Source: Corbicula japonica (lineage: Eukaryota; Mollusca; Bivalvia; Venerida; Cyrenidae). Taken from it: a DNA stretch of 64,000 bases. The position numbers were made by a program, and so were the translations under genes. The notes beneath the pieces were generated by a model. It ran no database searches and was not told where the DNA came from. It was given only the letters and a program-made list of their open reading frames with translations. Below are positions 32,273-37,480 of the stretch, piece by piece. The stretch spans positions 3,253,955 to 3,317,954 of the forward strand of contig JAZAYU010000052.1 in NCBI GenBank assembly GCA_038501625.1. Direction: 5' to 3'. Each line of letters starts with the position of its first letter. The first letter of the stretch is position 1.

Positions 32273-33453
32273 GATGGACTGATAATATTGGCCTATTGAT
32301 AAGGAAGTGCACCAGTGCTTGCTGGTTATATTCTCACACGGTAGCACTTGGTAAAATGTCATAAACATGTATGGAGGTTAACTTGTTTTGTATTAAGAGT
32401 GTTGATATATTAAAAAGTATATCATTTAATGTTAAAAGGAGTTAAAGTTTTTTTTCATATTATCAGTGATTTCTGTTGCAAAGAATGAATTATGGCAATC
32501 AGGGGTTCCTCTAGCTGCTGAATCTCAAGGGTCATTTTGGTAATTTTGAGGGGGGATTCTGCCAATTAATAGCCAAAATATCCTAGTTTAAGTAAAAAAA
32601 TGACCCTTCAACTAAAAAATCATAGGGTTCAAAATGAGGCTTTTAAGAAATTTTAAGAGTCTAAGGGTAATCGCCCGGGTCAAATGGAACCCCTGGTATT
32701 CTGGCTGCAAGTTGAACAATGGTTTTCGAACCGCGAACTTATTCTTTGCGCCCCATATGATTTATTGTGGTCATCTGTTAGTATTGCGAGAATCACCCAT
32801 GTTAAAGTCCACCAGAATCTTATTGGACTGATTAACAAGACAATGAATTTTTGTTTATTCAATACTTTTCAGCGTGTGTTACCGTCAAAGATATCTACTT
32901 CCTGTTGGACAGCTCAGATAGCGTCGGAAACAGCAACTTCCAGACAGCTCTCAACTTTACCGCCACCATTGTTGAAGAGTTCAGCAGCAAAGACAGTCAC
33001 AATCGGTTCGCCTTGCTCACATACAGCACTGATGTGCAGATTGTCTTCTCTCTTGGACGATACGATAAACTTCCAGTTATAAAGAACGCAATCAAGTACA
33101 CCCGTTACCGACCGGGAAATACGAACTTAGCCGGAGCTTTCCGAGTGGTGAAGGAAATCGCAGTGAATGCCCTTGGTGACCGATCTGACGCCGAAGACAT
33201 TGTTTTTGTTATCGCTGATGGAAATGGTAACGTTGATGATGATTTAACGGTTCAAAGTGCCGAGGAATTGAAGAAAGGCGGAGCCAGGATCATTCCTATA
33301 GCGGTTAATATGAATGATTATAAGGAAATGGAGCAAATTGCTTCCGCGAAGAACGATCTGTTTAAAGTCAGCAATTACAATAGTTTACCTTCTGTTGTAG
33401 AAGACATTGTTCGAACAACCTGTAAAAATGGTAACGTTATTAGAAAAGAATAA
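1012..33453 (+). CDS. PKD-VWA-EGF multidomain extracellular protein (28 exons, 5' end outside window)
   Basis: Gene-level entry; the exons are listed one by one below. Joined exons give about 1,609 residues: PKD1 1-91, PKD2 92-186, PKD3 187-281, VWA1 282-469, Pro/Thr linker 470-490, VWA2 491-679, EGF1 680-717, VWA3 718-904, EGF2 905-942, acidic micro-exon pair 943-966, VWA4 967-1153, EGF3 1154-1191, VWA5 1192-1379, EGF4 1380-1417, VWA6 1418-1609. All split codons join without a stop. The PKD repeats carry the LPPVANAG opening of KIAA0319-type PKD domains. The VWA-EGF alternation resembles matrilins and collagen-VI-like proteins, which bind matrix or cell-surface ligands through a metal site. 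No signal peptide, membrane segment or start codon is visible, since the 5' end is missing. An extracellular adhesion or matrix role is inferred. Exon borders are by eye, without transcript support. Confidence 0.85.
1330..1550. repeat. Diverged dispersed repeat (GGTATCATTTAATTTCGCG family)
   Basis: Intron sequence with repeated cgcgaaat/ttcgcg words and the end cggaattaaataataccac. It resembles stretches at 10969-11110, 49465-49680 and 50560-50790. It looks like an old copy of a MITE-like family whose end reads GGTATCATTTAATTTCGCG. Confidence 0.45.
1615..1899 (+). CDS. Exon: PKD repeat 2
   Basis: 285 nt, phase 1-1, acceptor acag, donor gtataa. Starts [18 protein letters not shown] and ends [11 protein letters not shown], strongly similar to the exons before and after. 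One exon per PKD repeat with equal phases points to tandem exon duplication. Confidence 0.88.
2440..2724 (+). CDS. Exon: PKD repeat 3
   Basis: 285 nt, phase 1-1, acceptor ttcag, donor gtatga. Contains [30 protein letters not shown] and a closing EAKVSVKR. The apparent open frame beyond 2724 is intron. This repeat joins directly to the first VWA domain. Confidence 0.88.
2966..3095 (+). CDS. Exon: VWA1, part 1
   Basis: 130 nt, phase 1 to phase 2, acceptor tgcag, donor gtaaac. Encodes the first VWA beta strand [10 protein letters not shown] and the following helix. The MIDAS motif DxSxS reads DSSVA, so the last serine is replaced by alanine. The N-terminal cysteine found in most later VWA domains is absent. 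Confidence 0.85.
3429..3500. repeat. Compound microsatellite (TTC)n(TTA)n
   Basis: About ten TTC units pass directly into about nine TTA units within the intron between VWA1 exons 1 and 2. Nothing else is visible in this 760-bp intron except a weak fragment of a dispersed repeat near 3614-3790. Confidence 0.9.
3856..3949 (+). CDS. Exon: VWA1, part 2
   Basis: 94 nt, phase 2 to 0, acceptor ataag, donor gtaata. Encodes [19 protein letters not shown], the second VWA strand and a variable loop, ending at AVDK. It is too short to stand out on its own but bridges the neighbouring exons in frame. Confidence 0.8.
4502..4678 (+). CDS. Exon: VWA1, part 3
   Basis: 177 nt, phase 0-0, acceptor ttttcag, donor gtaaca. 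Encodes [14 protein letters not shown] (the GNTxxxxAL region of VWA domains), [16 protein letters not shown] and EACQMQ. The usual TDG metal ligand reads TGG, so the site is damaged a second time in this domain. Confidence 0.87.
5179..5341 (+). CDS. Exon: VWA1, part 4
   Basis: 163 nt, phase 0 to 1, acceptor ttctag, donor gtaagt. Encodes [20 protein letters not shown], the GVxxxAVG strand of a VWA domain, then a longer tail that ends LMLYQLKR. There is no closing cysteine. Confidence 0.84.
5616..5757. mobile_element. Palindromic MITE, copy 1
   Basis: A nearly perfect 142-bp inverted repeat centred near 5688. The end reads GCCCAAGGTTATAAA and the core GATTGGCTGAAATGGCGAC is mirrored to GTCGCCATTTCAGCCAATC. 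At least five more clear copies occur in the window. No coding capacity. It lies about 105 bp upstream of the linker exon. Confidence 0.85.
5864..5926 (+). CDS. Exon: Pro/Thr-rich linker
   Basis: 63 nt, phase 1-1, acceptor tttcaag, donor gtaagt. Encodes [16 protein letters not shown] and a short tail, a flexible and possibly O-glycosylated hinge between VWA1 and VWA2. Equal phases mean it could be skipped without a frameshift. A palindromic MITE (5616-5757) lies just upstream in the intron. Confidence 0.68.
   Translation, partial: VHQDHHHVQFQQQLRDLLDQ
6516..6768. mobile_element. 253-bp MITE with 30-bp terminal inverted repeats
   Basis: The left end GGGGCGCGTCACGGGAAAAG is mirrored at the right end; the 30-bp arms, which run on to GGTACCTTCGG, differ at one base. 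Both ends are flanked by ATTT (6512-6515 and 6769-6772), a possible target-site duplication. The interior is AT-rich and non-coding. It sits in the intron just before the VWA2 exon. Confidence 0.75.
6846..7072 (+). CDS. Exon: VWA2, part 1
   Basis: 227 nt, phase 1 to 0, acceptor ttcag, donor gtaagt. Encodes [20 protein letters not shown], a textbook MIDAS DSSGS, followed by [11 protein letters not shown]. The 253-bp MITE at 6516-6768 ends 77 bp before the exon. Confidence 0.92.
8366..8508. mobile_element. Palindromic MITE, copy 2
   Basis: Same family as 5616-5757, starting GCCCAAGGTTATAAAACTGA and ending in a more diverged arm (ccgctttggaacc). The centre GGCGACCAGTCGCC is intact. Confidence 0.82.
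8892..9051. repeat. Two-copy tandem duplication, period 95 bp
   Basis: The words cagttgtaactttcaaaa, catgtatg, cattgtaa and atattttaatca occur twice in the same order, 95 bp apart, with scattered differences. Intronic, no coding signal. Confidence 0.7.
10148..10238 (+). CDS. Exon: VWA2, part 2
   Basis: 91 nt, phase 0 to 1, acceptor cacag, donor gtataa. Encodes [20 protein letters not shown] and ends at GDRP. It keeps the MIDAS threonine in the GNTHTA segment. The 3.1-kb intron before it is the longest inside a VWA module of this gene. Confidence 0.87.
10702..10950 (+). CDS. Exon: VWA2, part 3
   Basis: 249 nt, phase 1-1, acceptor ttttag, donor gtaaat. Encodes [14 protein letters not shown] with an intact TDG ligand, [11 protein letters not shown], and the closing PLCT cysteine. 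With the DSSGS motif upstream, VWA2 should bind a divalent metal. Confidence 0.92.
11251..11364 (+). CDS. Exon: EGF-like domain 1
   Basis: 114 nt, phase 1-1, acceptor tctag, donor gtatgt. Six cysteines in EGF spacing: [12 protein letters not shown], then CLC and the final C in GDTC. The NPCQNG signature is typical. There is no Ca-binding DxNEC motif. Confidence 0.92.
12210..12392 (+). CDS. Exon: VWA3, part 1
   Basis: 183 nt, phase 1-1, acceptor ttttag, donor gtaaga. Encodes [20 protein letters not shown]; the MIDAS reads DSSDT, a conservative Ser to Thr change at the last ligand. [10 protein letters not shown] is the second strand. Confidence 0.9.
12465..12645. repeat. Dispersed imperfect palindrome (TGATCAGGATCT family)
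   Basis: Contains catctgatcaggatctgcac and a mirrored gatcctgatcagatgg about 60 bp apart. Similar words occur at 14480-14705, 24060-24235, 54790-54960 and 59215-59380. Probably a dispersed non-autonomous element. It lies in the VWA3 intron 12393-13301, in which I see nothing else. Confidence 0.5.
13302..13563 (+). CDS. Exon: VWA3, part 2
   Basis: 262 nt, phase 1 to 2, acceptor tttcag, donor gtaatt. Encodes [20 protein letters not shown], then [12 protein letters not shown] with an intact TDG, and [11 protein letters not shown]. The reading frame is open across the exon on both strands, but only this frame shows VWA sequence. Confidence 0.92.
13564..14791. other. Intron in VWA3
   Basis: About 1.2 kb of intron. 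It holds a diverged copy of the TGATCAGGATCT-type repeat (14480-14705) and a run of C near 14610. No coding exon is recognised. Confidence 0.5.
14792..14907 (+). CDS. Exon: VWA3, part 3
   Basis: 116 nt, phase 2 to 1, acceptor ctgcag, donor gtatgg. Encodes [19 protein letters not shown] and ends RPLYE. The closing cysteine of the other VWA domains is missing, so the CGDP cysteine of VWA3 may be unpaired. Confidence 0.86.
14995..15250 (+). repeat. Dispersed repeat family C, copy 1
   Basis: Marked by ordered words: atcaggaatagc, cacagcctcccca, gacaccacaaacaattaa, accgcctcggaacgg, tgccactggg, gcaccaacctcata, acaggttctcatatgaa. The same order recurs at 45040-45245, 50200-50400 (minus), 53050-53350 and 63365-63450. 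SINE- or MITE-like, non-coding. Confidence 0.65.
15575..15688 (+). CDS. Exon: EGF-like domain 2
   Basis: 114 nt, phase 1-1, acceptor ttttag, donor gtaagc. Encodes [30 protein letters not shown], with six cysteines in EGF order. It is followed by the longest intron stretch of the gene, broken only by two micro-exons. Confidence 0.93.
16021..16530. repeat. ~165-bp tandem array, about 3 units
   Basis: Units open with aaatatgcactttggtccat at 16021, 16187 and 16352, with a partial one at 16516. Each holds a ttcaccatcaaa stretch and ends in ttatgcccctttttc. It is internal to the element at 15939-17958. Confidence 0.8.
16541..17340. repeat. ~145-bp tandem array, about 6 units
   Basis: Units open with gaatggagggatttcaaaat and carry cacaaatgttcaccatgaca and AAGGTCAAGGTCAC. 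The last motif is present five times, near 16633, 16787, 16931, 17077 and 17223. The array is internal to the element at 15939-17958. Confidence 0.85.
18723..18967. mobile_element. 245-bp MITE-like element with GGGCC ends
   Basis: Left end GGGCCCGTTGTTTGAAATTT running to gcagtttaaact; right end agtttaaaccgcgg running to ttgaaccacaggccc. The ~37-bp arms are an imperfect inverted repeat. No target-site duplication is clear. It lies in the intron before the micro-exons. Confidence 0.55.
19137..19172 (+). CDS. Micro-exon 1 (acidic/Ser linker)
   Basis: 36 nt, phase 1-1, acceptor aattttag, donor gtgtgt. Encodes [11 protein letters not shown]. It resembles the exon 296 bp downstream, including its splice borders. 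It joins in frame to both EGF2 and VWA4 or can be skipped. Found by its duplicated sequence; no transcript support. Confidence 0.6.
19433..19468 (+). CDS. Micro-exon 2 (acidic/Ser linker)
   Basis: 36 nt, phase 1-1, acceptor aattttag, donor gtgtgt. Encodes [11 protein letters not shown]. Same length, phase and splice borders as the micro-exon at 19137, with the shared start GAGAAA and the core GAAAGTTC. It extends a hinge between EGF2 and VWA4. Confidence 0.6.
19469..21443. other. Intron before the foldback element, nothing recognised
   Basis: About 2 kb of AT-rich sequence. I searched for a third micro-exon with the aattttag/GAGAAA pattern and found none. No domain coding is seen. Confidence 0.45.
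21444..21870. mobile_element. 411-bp hAT-like foldback element with 8-bp target duplication
   Basis: The element runs 21452-21862 and is an almost complete palindrome with ~195-bp arms and a short loop near 21655. Ends are CACAGGTGCTTGG and its mirror. It is flanked on both sides by ACTAAAAG, a perfect 8-bp duplication, as hAT-superfamily insertions make. A run of C in one arm is matched by a run of G in the other. It carries no gene. Confidence 0.88.
21918..22149 (+). CDS. Exon: VWA4, part 1
   Basis: 232 nt, phase 1 to 2, acceptor tgaag, donor gtaatc. Encodes [20 protein letters not shown]; the MIDAS reads DTSRY, so the last serine is lost. [15 protein letters not shown] is the second strand. 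A 411-bp foldback element ends 55 bp before the exon, so part of the 3' splice region abuts transposon sequence. Confidence 0.9.
22549..22739 (+). CDS. Exon: VWA4, part 2
   Basis: 191 nt, phase 2 to 1, acceptor tctag, donor gttagt. Encodes [20 protein letters not shown], then [12 protein letters not shown], where TDG is replaced by TKS, and [11 protein letters not shown]4 therefore lacks metal ligands at two of the expected places. Confidence 0.88.
23205..23342 (+). CDS. Exon: VWA4, part 3
   Basis: 138 nt, phase 1-1, acceptor ttgcag, donor gtaagt. Encodes [20 protein letters not shown] and ends DKIVEFMCD with the closing cysteine. Its last 18 nt and its donor are the first unit of a 26-bp tandem repeat that copies the splice site into the intron. 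Confidence 0.88.
23325..23474. repeat. 26-bp minisatellite across a 5' splice site
   Basis: Unit TCGAGTTTATGTGTGATC followed by gtaagttt. The first unit straddles the exon end at 23342. GT dinucleotides recur every 26 bp at 23343, 23369, 23395, 23421 and 23447, with a decayed sixth unit. The fourth reads gttagt, the others gtaagt. Confidence 0.95.
23766..24656 (+). mobile_element. ~0.9-kb dispersed element, copy A
   Basis: Matches 58953-59676 in reverse orientation over most of its length, with shared words such as tgagccaatgacaatgca, gcgcgtctgaaatgtgttta and ggcggccagtttagatccag. The right end forms a hairpin: TTTATTTGGAGGCTTGAATG pairs with its mirror around GCCCAGCTGCGCTGGGC (24559-24655). 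No coding frame of note. Confidence 0.75.
24840..25086. mobile_element. 247-bp inverted-repeat insertion nested in the Pearl-like element
   Basis: TGGCCCCGTGATTATAAAAC at 24840 is mirrored at 25067-25086; arms are about 45 bp with a few differences. It separates agctcacc from gagcacgaagtgctc, which are normally close, so it probably inserted later. Confidence 0.65.
25311..27010. repeat. ~166-bp tandem array, about 10 units
   Basis: Units open with aggaaaaactttaaaaatct and contain accacaaggcctagagctta, cctctagtggaactctacaa and ggggtcaaaattggccccgc. Starts recur at about 25311, 25479, 25645, 25811, 25976, 26141, 26307, 26476, 26641, 26808 and 26973. Units differ by only a few bases. Confidence 0.93.
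27327..27440 (+). CDS. Exon: EGF-like domain 3
   Basis: 114 nt, phase 1-1, acceptor tttcag, donor gtacgt. Encodes [29 protein letters not shown]; six cysteines in EGF order. An open frame runs upstream from an ATG at 27275, but the stretch before 27327 is intron. Confidence 0.93.
27441..28221. other. Intron before VWA5, nothing recognised
   Basis: 780 bp of AT-rich intron. An inverse-strand open frame at 27544-27777 shows no domain and overlaps nothing conserved. Confidence 0.45.
28222..28387 (+). CDS. Exon: VWA5, part 1
   Basis: 166 nt, phase 1 to 2, acceptor aacag, donor gtatag. Encodes [20 protein letters not shown] with an intact DSSGS MIDAS and [13 protein letters not shown]. The frame remains open briefly past the donor to a stop in the intron. 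Confidence 0.91.
28548..28835. repeat. 41-bp minisatellite with CACGTG boxes, 7 units
   Basis: Unit gagtGTCACGTGACtgtctg followed by cttatccataatctgttagag. Units 2-4 hold the perfect palindrome GTCACGTGAC, units 5 and 7 ATCACGTGAC, unit 6 GACACGTGAC, and unit 1 is decayed. A lone GTCACGTGAC stands at 28411-28420. The array lies in the intron between VWA5 exons 1 and 2. Confidence 0.95.
29333..29499 (+). CDS. Exon: VWA5, part 2
   Basis: 167 nt, phase 2 to 1, acceptor tttgcag, donor gtaaga. Encodes [20 protein letters not shown], then [17 protein letters not shown] with the MIDAS threonine, and ends GDRSEIQNF. Confidence 0.9.
29500..30031. other. Intron in VWA5, nothing recognised
   Basis: A 111-codon open frame (29538-29873) runs through this intron, but it has no recognisable domain and its composition matches the surrounding non-coding DNA. 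Confidence 0.45.
30032..30109 (+). CDS. Exon: VWA5, part 3
   Basis: 78 nt, phase 1-1, acceptor caacag, donor gtaaga. Encodes [20 protein letters not shown] and LLKDM, with the intact TDG ligand. It is short and easily missed by gene finders, but needed to join the flanking VWA5 exons. Confidence 0.88.
30110..31240. other. Intron in VWA5 with a palindromic MITE
   Basis: 1.1 kb of AT-rich intron holding MITE copy 3 (30793-30935). No exon is seen; the flanking exons join in frame at LKDM/VHIY. Confidence 0.5.
30793..30935. mobile_element. Palindromic MITE, copy 3
   Basis: Nearly perfect 143-bp palindrome with ends ggccaagatcataaaact and tgatcttgggc. The core GATTGGCTGAAATGGCGACT is mirrored exactly, suggesting a young copy. 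Confidence 0.87.
31241..31393 (+). CDS. Exon: VWA5, part 4
   Basis: 153 nt, phase 1-1, acceptor tttccag, donor gtatag. Encodes [20 protein letters not shown] and closes KKTCR with the paired cysteine. VWA5 has the full MIDAS set. A palindromic MITE starts 49 bp beyond the donor. Confidence 0.91.
31442..31584. mobile_element. Palindromic MITE, copy 4
   Basis: Starts ctgaaggttataaaactgag and ends ttataaccttgggc. The centre is diverged (gacttgtagtc). It begins 49 bp beyond the donor of the last VWA5 exon. Confidence 0.84.
32039..32152 (+). CDS. Exon: EGF-like domain 4
   Basis: 114 nt, phase 1-1, acceptor ttgtag, donor gtaagt. Encodes [30 protein letters not shown]; six cysteines in EGF order. 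It is the last EGF module seen in the window. Confidence 0.93.
32238..32271. repeat. (AAT)n microsatellite
   Basis: About eleven AAT/ATA units in the intron between EGF4 and VWA6. Confidence 0.9.
32500..32695. mobile_element. 196-bp hAT-like MITE candidate
   Basis: Ends CAGGGGTTCC and GGAACCCCTG are mirrored and resemble typical hAT termini. No clear 8-bp duplication flanks it. It lies in the intron 177 bp before the VWA6 exon. Confidence 0.5.
32873..33453 (+). CDS. Exon: VWA6 (uninterrupted) and probable C-terminus
   Basis: 581 nt from acceptor ttttcag to a TAA at 33451-33453. A whole VWA domain in one exon: [20 protein letters not shown] (MIDAS DSSDS), [21 protein letters not shown] (ADG for TDG), [10 protein letters not shown], closing RTTCKN. 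The other five VWA domains are each split by two or three introns. A GT at 33431, directly after the TGTAAAAATG that encodes CKN, sits where the earlier VWA modules end in a phase-1 donor. If it is spliced the exon is 558 nt and the protein continues; if not, eight more residues follow before the stop. No further EGF exon is visible downstream, so I favour the stop. Confidence 0.85.
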
Positions 33454-35542
33454 TTTCTGTTGAGACATGTAGACGTTTCCATGGTAGCTTGTAGTGACAA
33501 ATTAGTTAATGAATTGCGGTTTGATGATATTAGATAAATGAAAGGGTAAACTTTCTTTTGTAACAGAAAAAATACAAGCGTTTAGTAATCTGGGTTGCAT
33601 ACTATGTATTTATATTGCCCAGGAATACAAAGGAGTAAAATGATTAATAGACATTCTAAGCTTCGTCGGGATAATTAACCCGTGCCTCAATTTCTGTTAA
33701 CACTGTGGTGTGTTTTTTATAAGTAGTTAAAATAACAGAAATTTATTTTAGATAAGTTAATGTATGTTGTACACTGTTGTTGGTATCGTATTCACTTCTG
33801 TTACATATTTCTTTGCTTATACATGTATACACATGCCATTTTGTTCAGTTTGTTGATATTATTCAATTACTGTGTCATTTACGCACGCAGGTTGATATCA
33901 AACAGTTCAAGTTTTGTATATTAGTATATTACTTTGACGTTTGCACACGCGGGTATATACAACACAGTTCAATATATACTACTAGTACTCAAAGTTTGCT
34001 AAGCACCAATAATACTTTTGCAAATAATATCTTTCGCAGTATGCCAGTTTTTAGTTTTATGTAATATACACACCGGATTAGTGATTTACAAAGTAATAAA
34101 GACAAATATTGTTTACTATTATGCTGTGTTTTTGAGGAAAATATCATAAATATATAAAGTGTAGACTTCAAAATGATGTGTAGTTACAATGTAACTTGGT
34201 GCTTAGCAAACCTTGAGAAGTACAAGTATAATTAACTGTGTCATCTACGCACTTATCTATAAAAAACGCAATTCCATTTCCAAATTTAAAAAAAAACAAC
34301 TAAAATACGGATAAGGAGATCGCTTGAATGGCTTATAAGTTTTCTATCATAAGGTTGTTTAGTGTGGCAATGACGTAATTTACATTGAATACATAATTTA
34401 TACAACAGTTATGACGAGATTTATTTTGAATTAGCTTACTCCTTATCCAGTATTCAAAAGCATTTACGGTCGTAGTCGGAGGAAAAATGAAACAATATGA
34501 TATTAATTTTATAGAGGAAACGAATGGTTTTACCATGTGATTTTTCTCTAATTGTTGACACATACGTAATAGACCAAGCCCGTACACTTACCACTGCAGC
34601 AACGTGTCAGGTATTGTCAACTCCTGTCTGAATCAAGACCCGTTGTAGTCGCATTGTGATAAATTCCTGTGCCAATTGTTACATATTAGAACTTGTTCAA
34701 GGTAGTGGTGGCGTTTGTTTAATTATTTTATATTAAAGCTTCTATCAGTAAGGTTCTGCGATAGTGTAAGCACCATTTAGCATCGTTTACATTTTACTTG
34801 TTTATCAGTTGTTTTCTTTTTGCAAATAATTAAGTTGTATGATATAATATACAACATATATTTGTTTTGTTCCATTTGTATATGCATTTCCTTGACTATA
34901 ACGTCAGTATGCATCATTTCGAAATCCATTTGCTTTAAGCGTGCAAGCAGCAACTTCATTTTTGAACTTACATATTATTTCTGCTAATAAAATGGCCAGC
35001 TTATTCACAAACCTTCTCCTACTTTTGATTTTGCACTTAACAATATTTGTTTTTGGTTTATAACCATATGAGTAACGAACATCAATGTACCTTGTAATTC
35101 TACGCTTTTAAACATATTCCGTTGAGGCAATACTGATTGAAAACCTTCAACAAAAACAGAACTTTCATATCTGAATTATCTTAATCACCTAGGAAACGCA
35201 GCTGTTTTTTTATTCTTGCATATTACCTGATTTTAGGTTATTTTTGTGTTTCAACTCTATTTTCCTTGAATTAACTTTTGTTTAGAGATTACTTTGACAT
35301 TGAATAATGCGCTATAAAAGCTCTCAAGTGCGACTGTGAAAGATTCTGATATTAAAATTGATAGCTGAATCTTAATACAGAAGAATTGTTAAATATTAAA
35401 ATGGGCTATTATTTTAAGCTTAACCTAATTTTATAAAGTGTTTTCTTCGTTGGAAAGAAAAAATAGGTTCGAAGTATTTCAATCATTTTAAGCAGTGTTC
35501 AGCTGTTGAAGTCATAGTTGTTAACGTTTCAGCAGGATCTGG
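33454..35542. other. 3' flank of the VWA gene
   Basis: AT-rich, with no coding exon recognised. Between 33860 and 34255 a stretch near aattactgtgtcatttacgc recurs ~370 bp later, and gtttgctaagcacc is mirrored as ggtgcttagcaaac, so an old dispersed repeat may be present. Confidence 0.4.
34095..34100 (+). promoter_or_regulatory. Candidate polyadenylation signal
   Basis: The hexamer AATAAA stands about 640 nt after the TAA at 33453 and is the first canonical signal I noticed past that stop. It would give a 3' UTR of roughly 0.65 kb. In AT-rich DNA chance matches are common. Confidence 0.35.
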
Positions 35543-35696
35543 GCCCAAGATCATATAACTGAGATTGGAGACCAGTCTCAAATCTCAGGCATCTGTTTGA
35601 CTGAAATGGCGACTGGTCTGAAATGGCGACCATTTTAGCCATTCAGATGCTTGAGATTTGAGACTGGTCACCAGATTTAGTTTTATGATCTTGGGC
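35543..35696. mobile_element. Palindromic MITE, copy 5
   Basis: Ends GCCCAAGATCATATAACTGA and ttttatgatcttgggc. The centre carries a small internal duplication (gactggtctgaaatggcgac), so the copy is 154 bp rather than ~142. Confidence 0.84.
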
Positions 35697-37039
35697 CAAG
35701 CATTCCACTGAATGTTTCTAAGAGATACCTGTTTCAAAGTAGGCTATATATAATGTTGTAAATGTTCGCCTTCATGAAATTATTATTTTATGTTCCAAAT
35801 CTTATTCTGAGCTTGCAATAAAATATTTGATTATTTTCTAGGATATTTGTTTTGTTATTCATTAATTTTACAATATCAGGAATATAACACATGCTGCGGC
35901 AATCGGCGATAATGAACGAAAAACAGAGGAGATCAACGACAAACAGCGGAGCTTGACGACAATCACCGTCTCTGACTAGCAATGTCAACAGCTTTTAATC
36001 AGTAACTTTCTTAAAAAGTTAACAGCCAAGAAACATTTAAGTAATACATTTTATAAGTCAACTTCCAAATTTGAATTTGACAAGATTGTATTCCTTCATC
36101 CGATATCTGATTAAGTAATTTCAGACAGCAAAGGTAAAGATATAACAGTCAATAACATAGAAAAGACATAACAGTCAATAACATAACACTTATTTAACTT
36201 CCAATAATTATTATTTACAAAACGACATCTCGGCTTGAAGTTTTGTGTTTTTCTATTTTCGAGTCGGGATAGACGAACATATATTTGAATGTATTTTCTT
36301 TTCAGAATAAATCTGAACAATTTAAACTGTTGTAGCTGGTAAAAATGGTGTAACGTAGTGTGTTTAGCCTTACAAAGGTCTCGGGGTGTAATAATACAAA
36401 CACTTGGTCAGTTCCAAAATTACTTTATATATCTTTAAGCTTTTAACAGTAAATCTATTACTTCTAAAACATAAACAGTTCTTATAAGTATAAATATTCC
36501 TAATAAATTTCTAATAAATTTCTAAGTGTCATAAGTTTCTCTTATTTAAAGTTTATTTATTCAGCCACGAGACTAACAAACCATCTCCTAAACGCCTTAC
36601 GTGGCCCATTCCGGCCGTCCGGCCGTTCTCTTCTTCTATATAGATAAAATCTCTGGATTTTATACAATACACTAGACTGTTCATGCAGACTTATTACTGT
36701 TTCGAGATGACAGTTTTCTAATTGATTCACTTCTAAATTTAAAATGAAGAATATCTATAAAAATACATTAACAGTTATATAACGTCCTGCTTAATCATAA
36801 CAAGAACGAGTAGAATGTAAAATACAGATGAAGACATGAAATTGACCTGTGGCTAAAATACCTATCAAGAGTACACAAATAATTTGATGCTATAAAGAAA
36901 TAAATTATTATCATAATTTCCCATTACATTACAATGGTCGAGTTTTGATAAAGACAACACAGTTGATCTATATCGTATGAGTTCTGATTGCGAAACACGC
37001 CTAAATTCTCGAAAAAAAAACCGCATACATTTGGAAGGA

Positions 37040-37320
37040 AATTTGACTTAACTAGATTATGTCCTCAGGACACTGATTCCCCAACTGTTGCAGCAACATT
37101 TTTGAAATTAACAAAGGGTCATAACTCTGTAAAAAATGTCGCAGGAAAAAATATTTAAGATCATCACTTCCTGCTAGATCATCTTGGCAAGTTTGAAAGA
37201 AATCCGCCTGATAGTTTAGGAGGAGTTGATGCCACGAGATTTGGAGAACGTACGGACGGATAGACGTACGGATGACTGCAAATGCAAATGCCTCCCACTA
37301 CGTTTACCTTAACATAGGTA
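37040..37320. repeat. Dispersed repeat remnant
   Basis: Holds gggtcataactctgt, caagtttgaaagaaatccgc, gatagtttaggaggagttga, a run of acggacgg units and ctgcaaatgcctcccactac. The pattern fits a dispersed, non-coding molluscan repeat. The source family is not determined. Confidence 0.4.
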
Positions 37321-37404
37321 AAGTGAGTCGCTTTTAAAGTTTCCGTTAAATTACTTAACCTATTCGACATTAAGACATGCTCAAAGCAGCAGATATTCAT
37401 TCAC

Positions 37405-37480
37405 GAAGTTAAAGCTCAGTGGGGAAGGATCTCGGGCTAGGATGCAAAACATCGCAAGTTCGAATCCAATTACAGTACTT
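37405..37480 (+). repeat. tRNA-like sequence (SINE head or tRNA pseudogene)
   Basis: An A-box-like taaagctcagtggg is followed about 45 bp on by a B-box-like AGTTCGAATCC and then a T run. The clover leaf is not intact, so this is a tRNA-derived SINE head or a decayed tRNA rather than a working gene. Confidence 0.45.
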
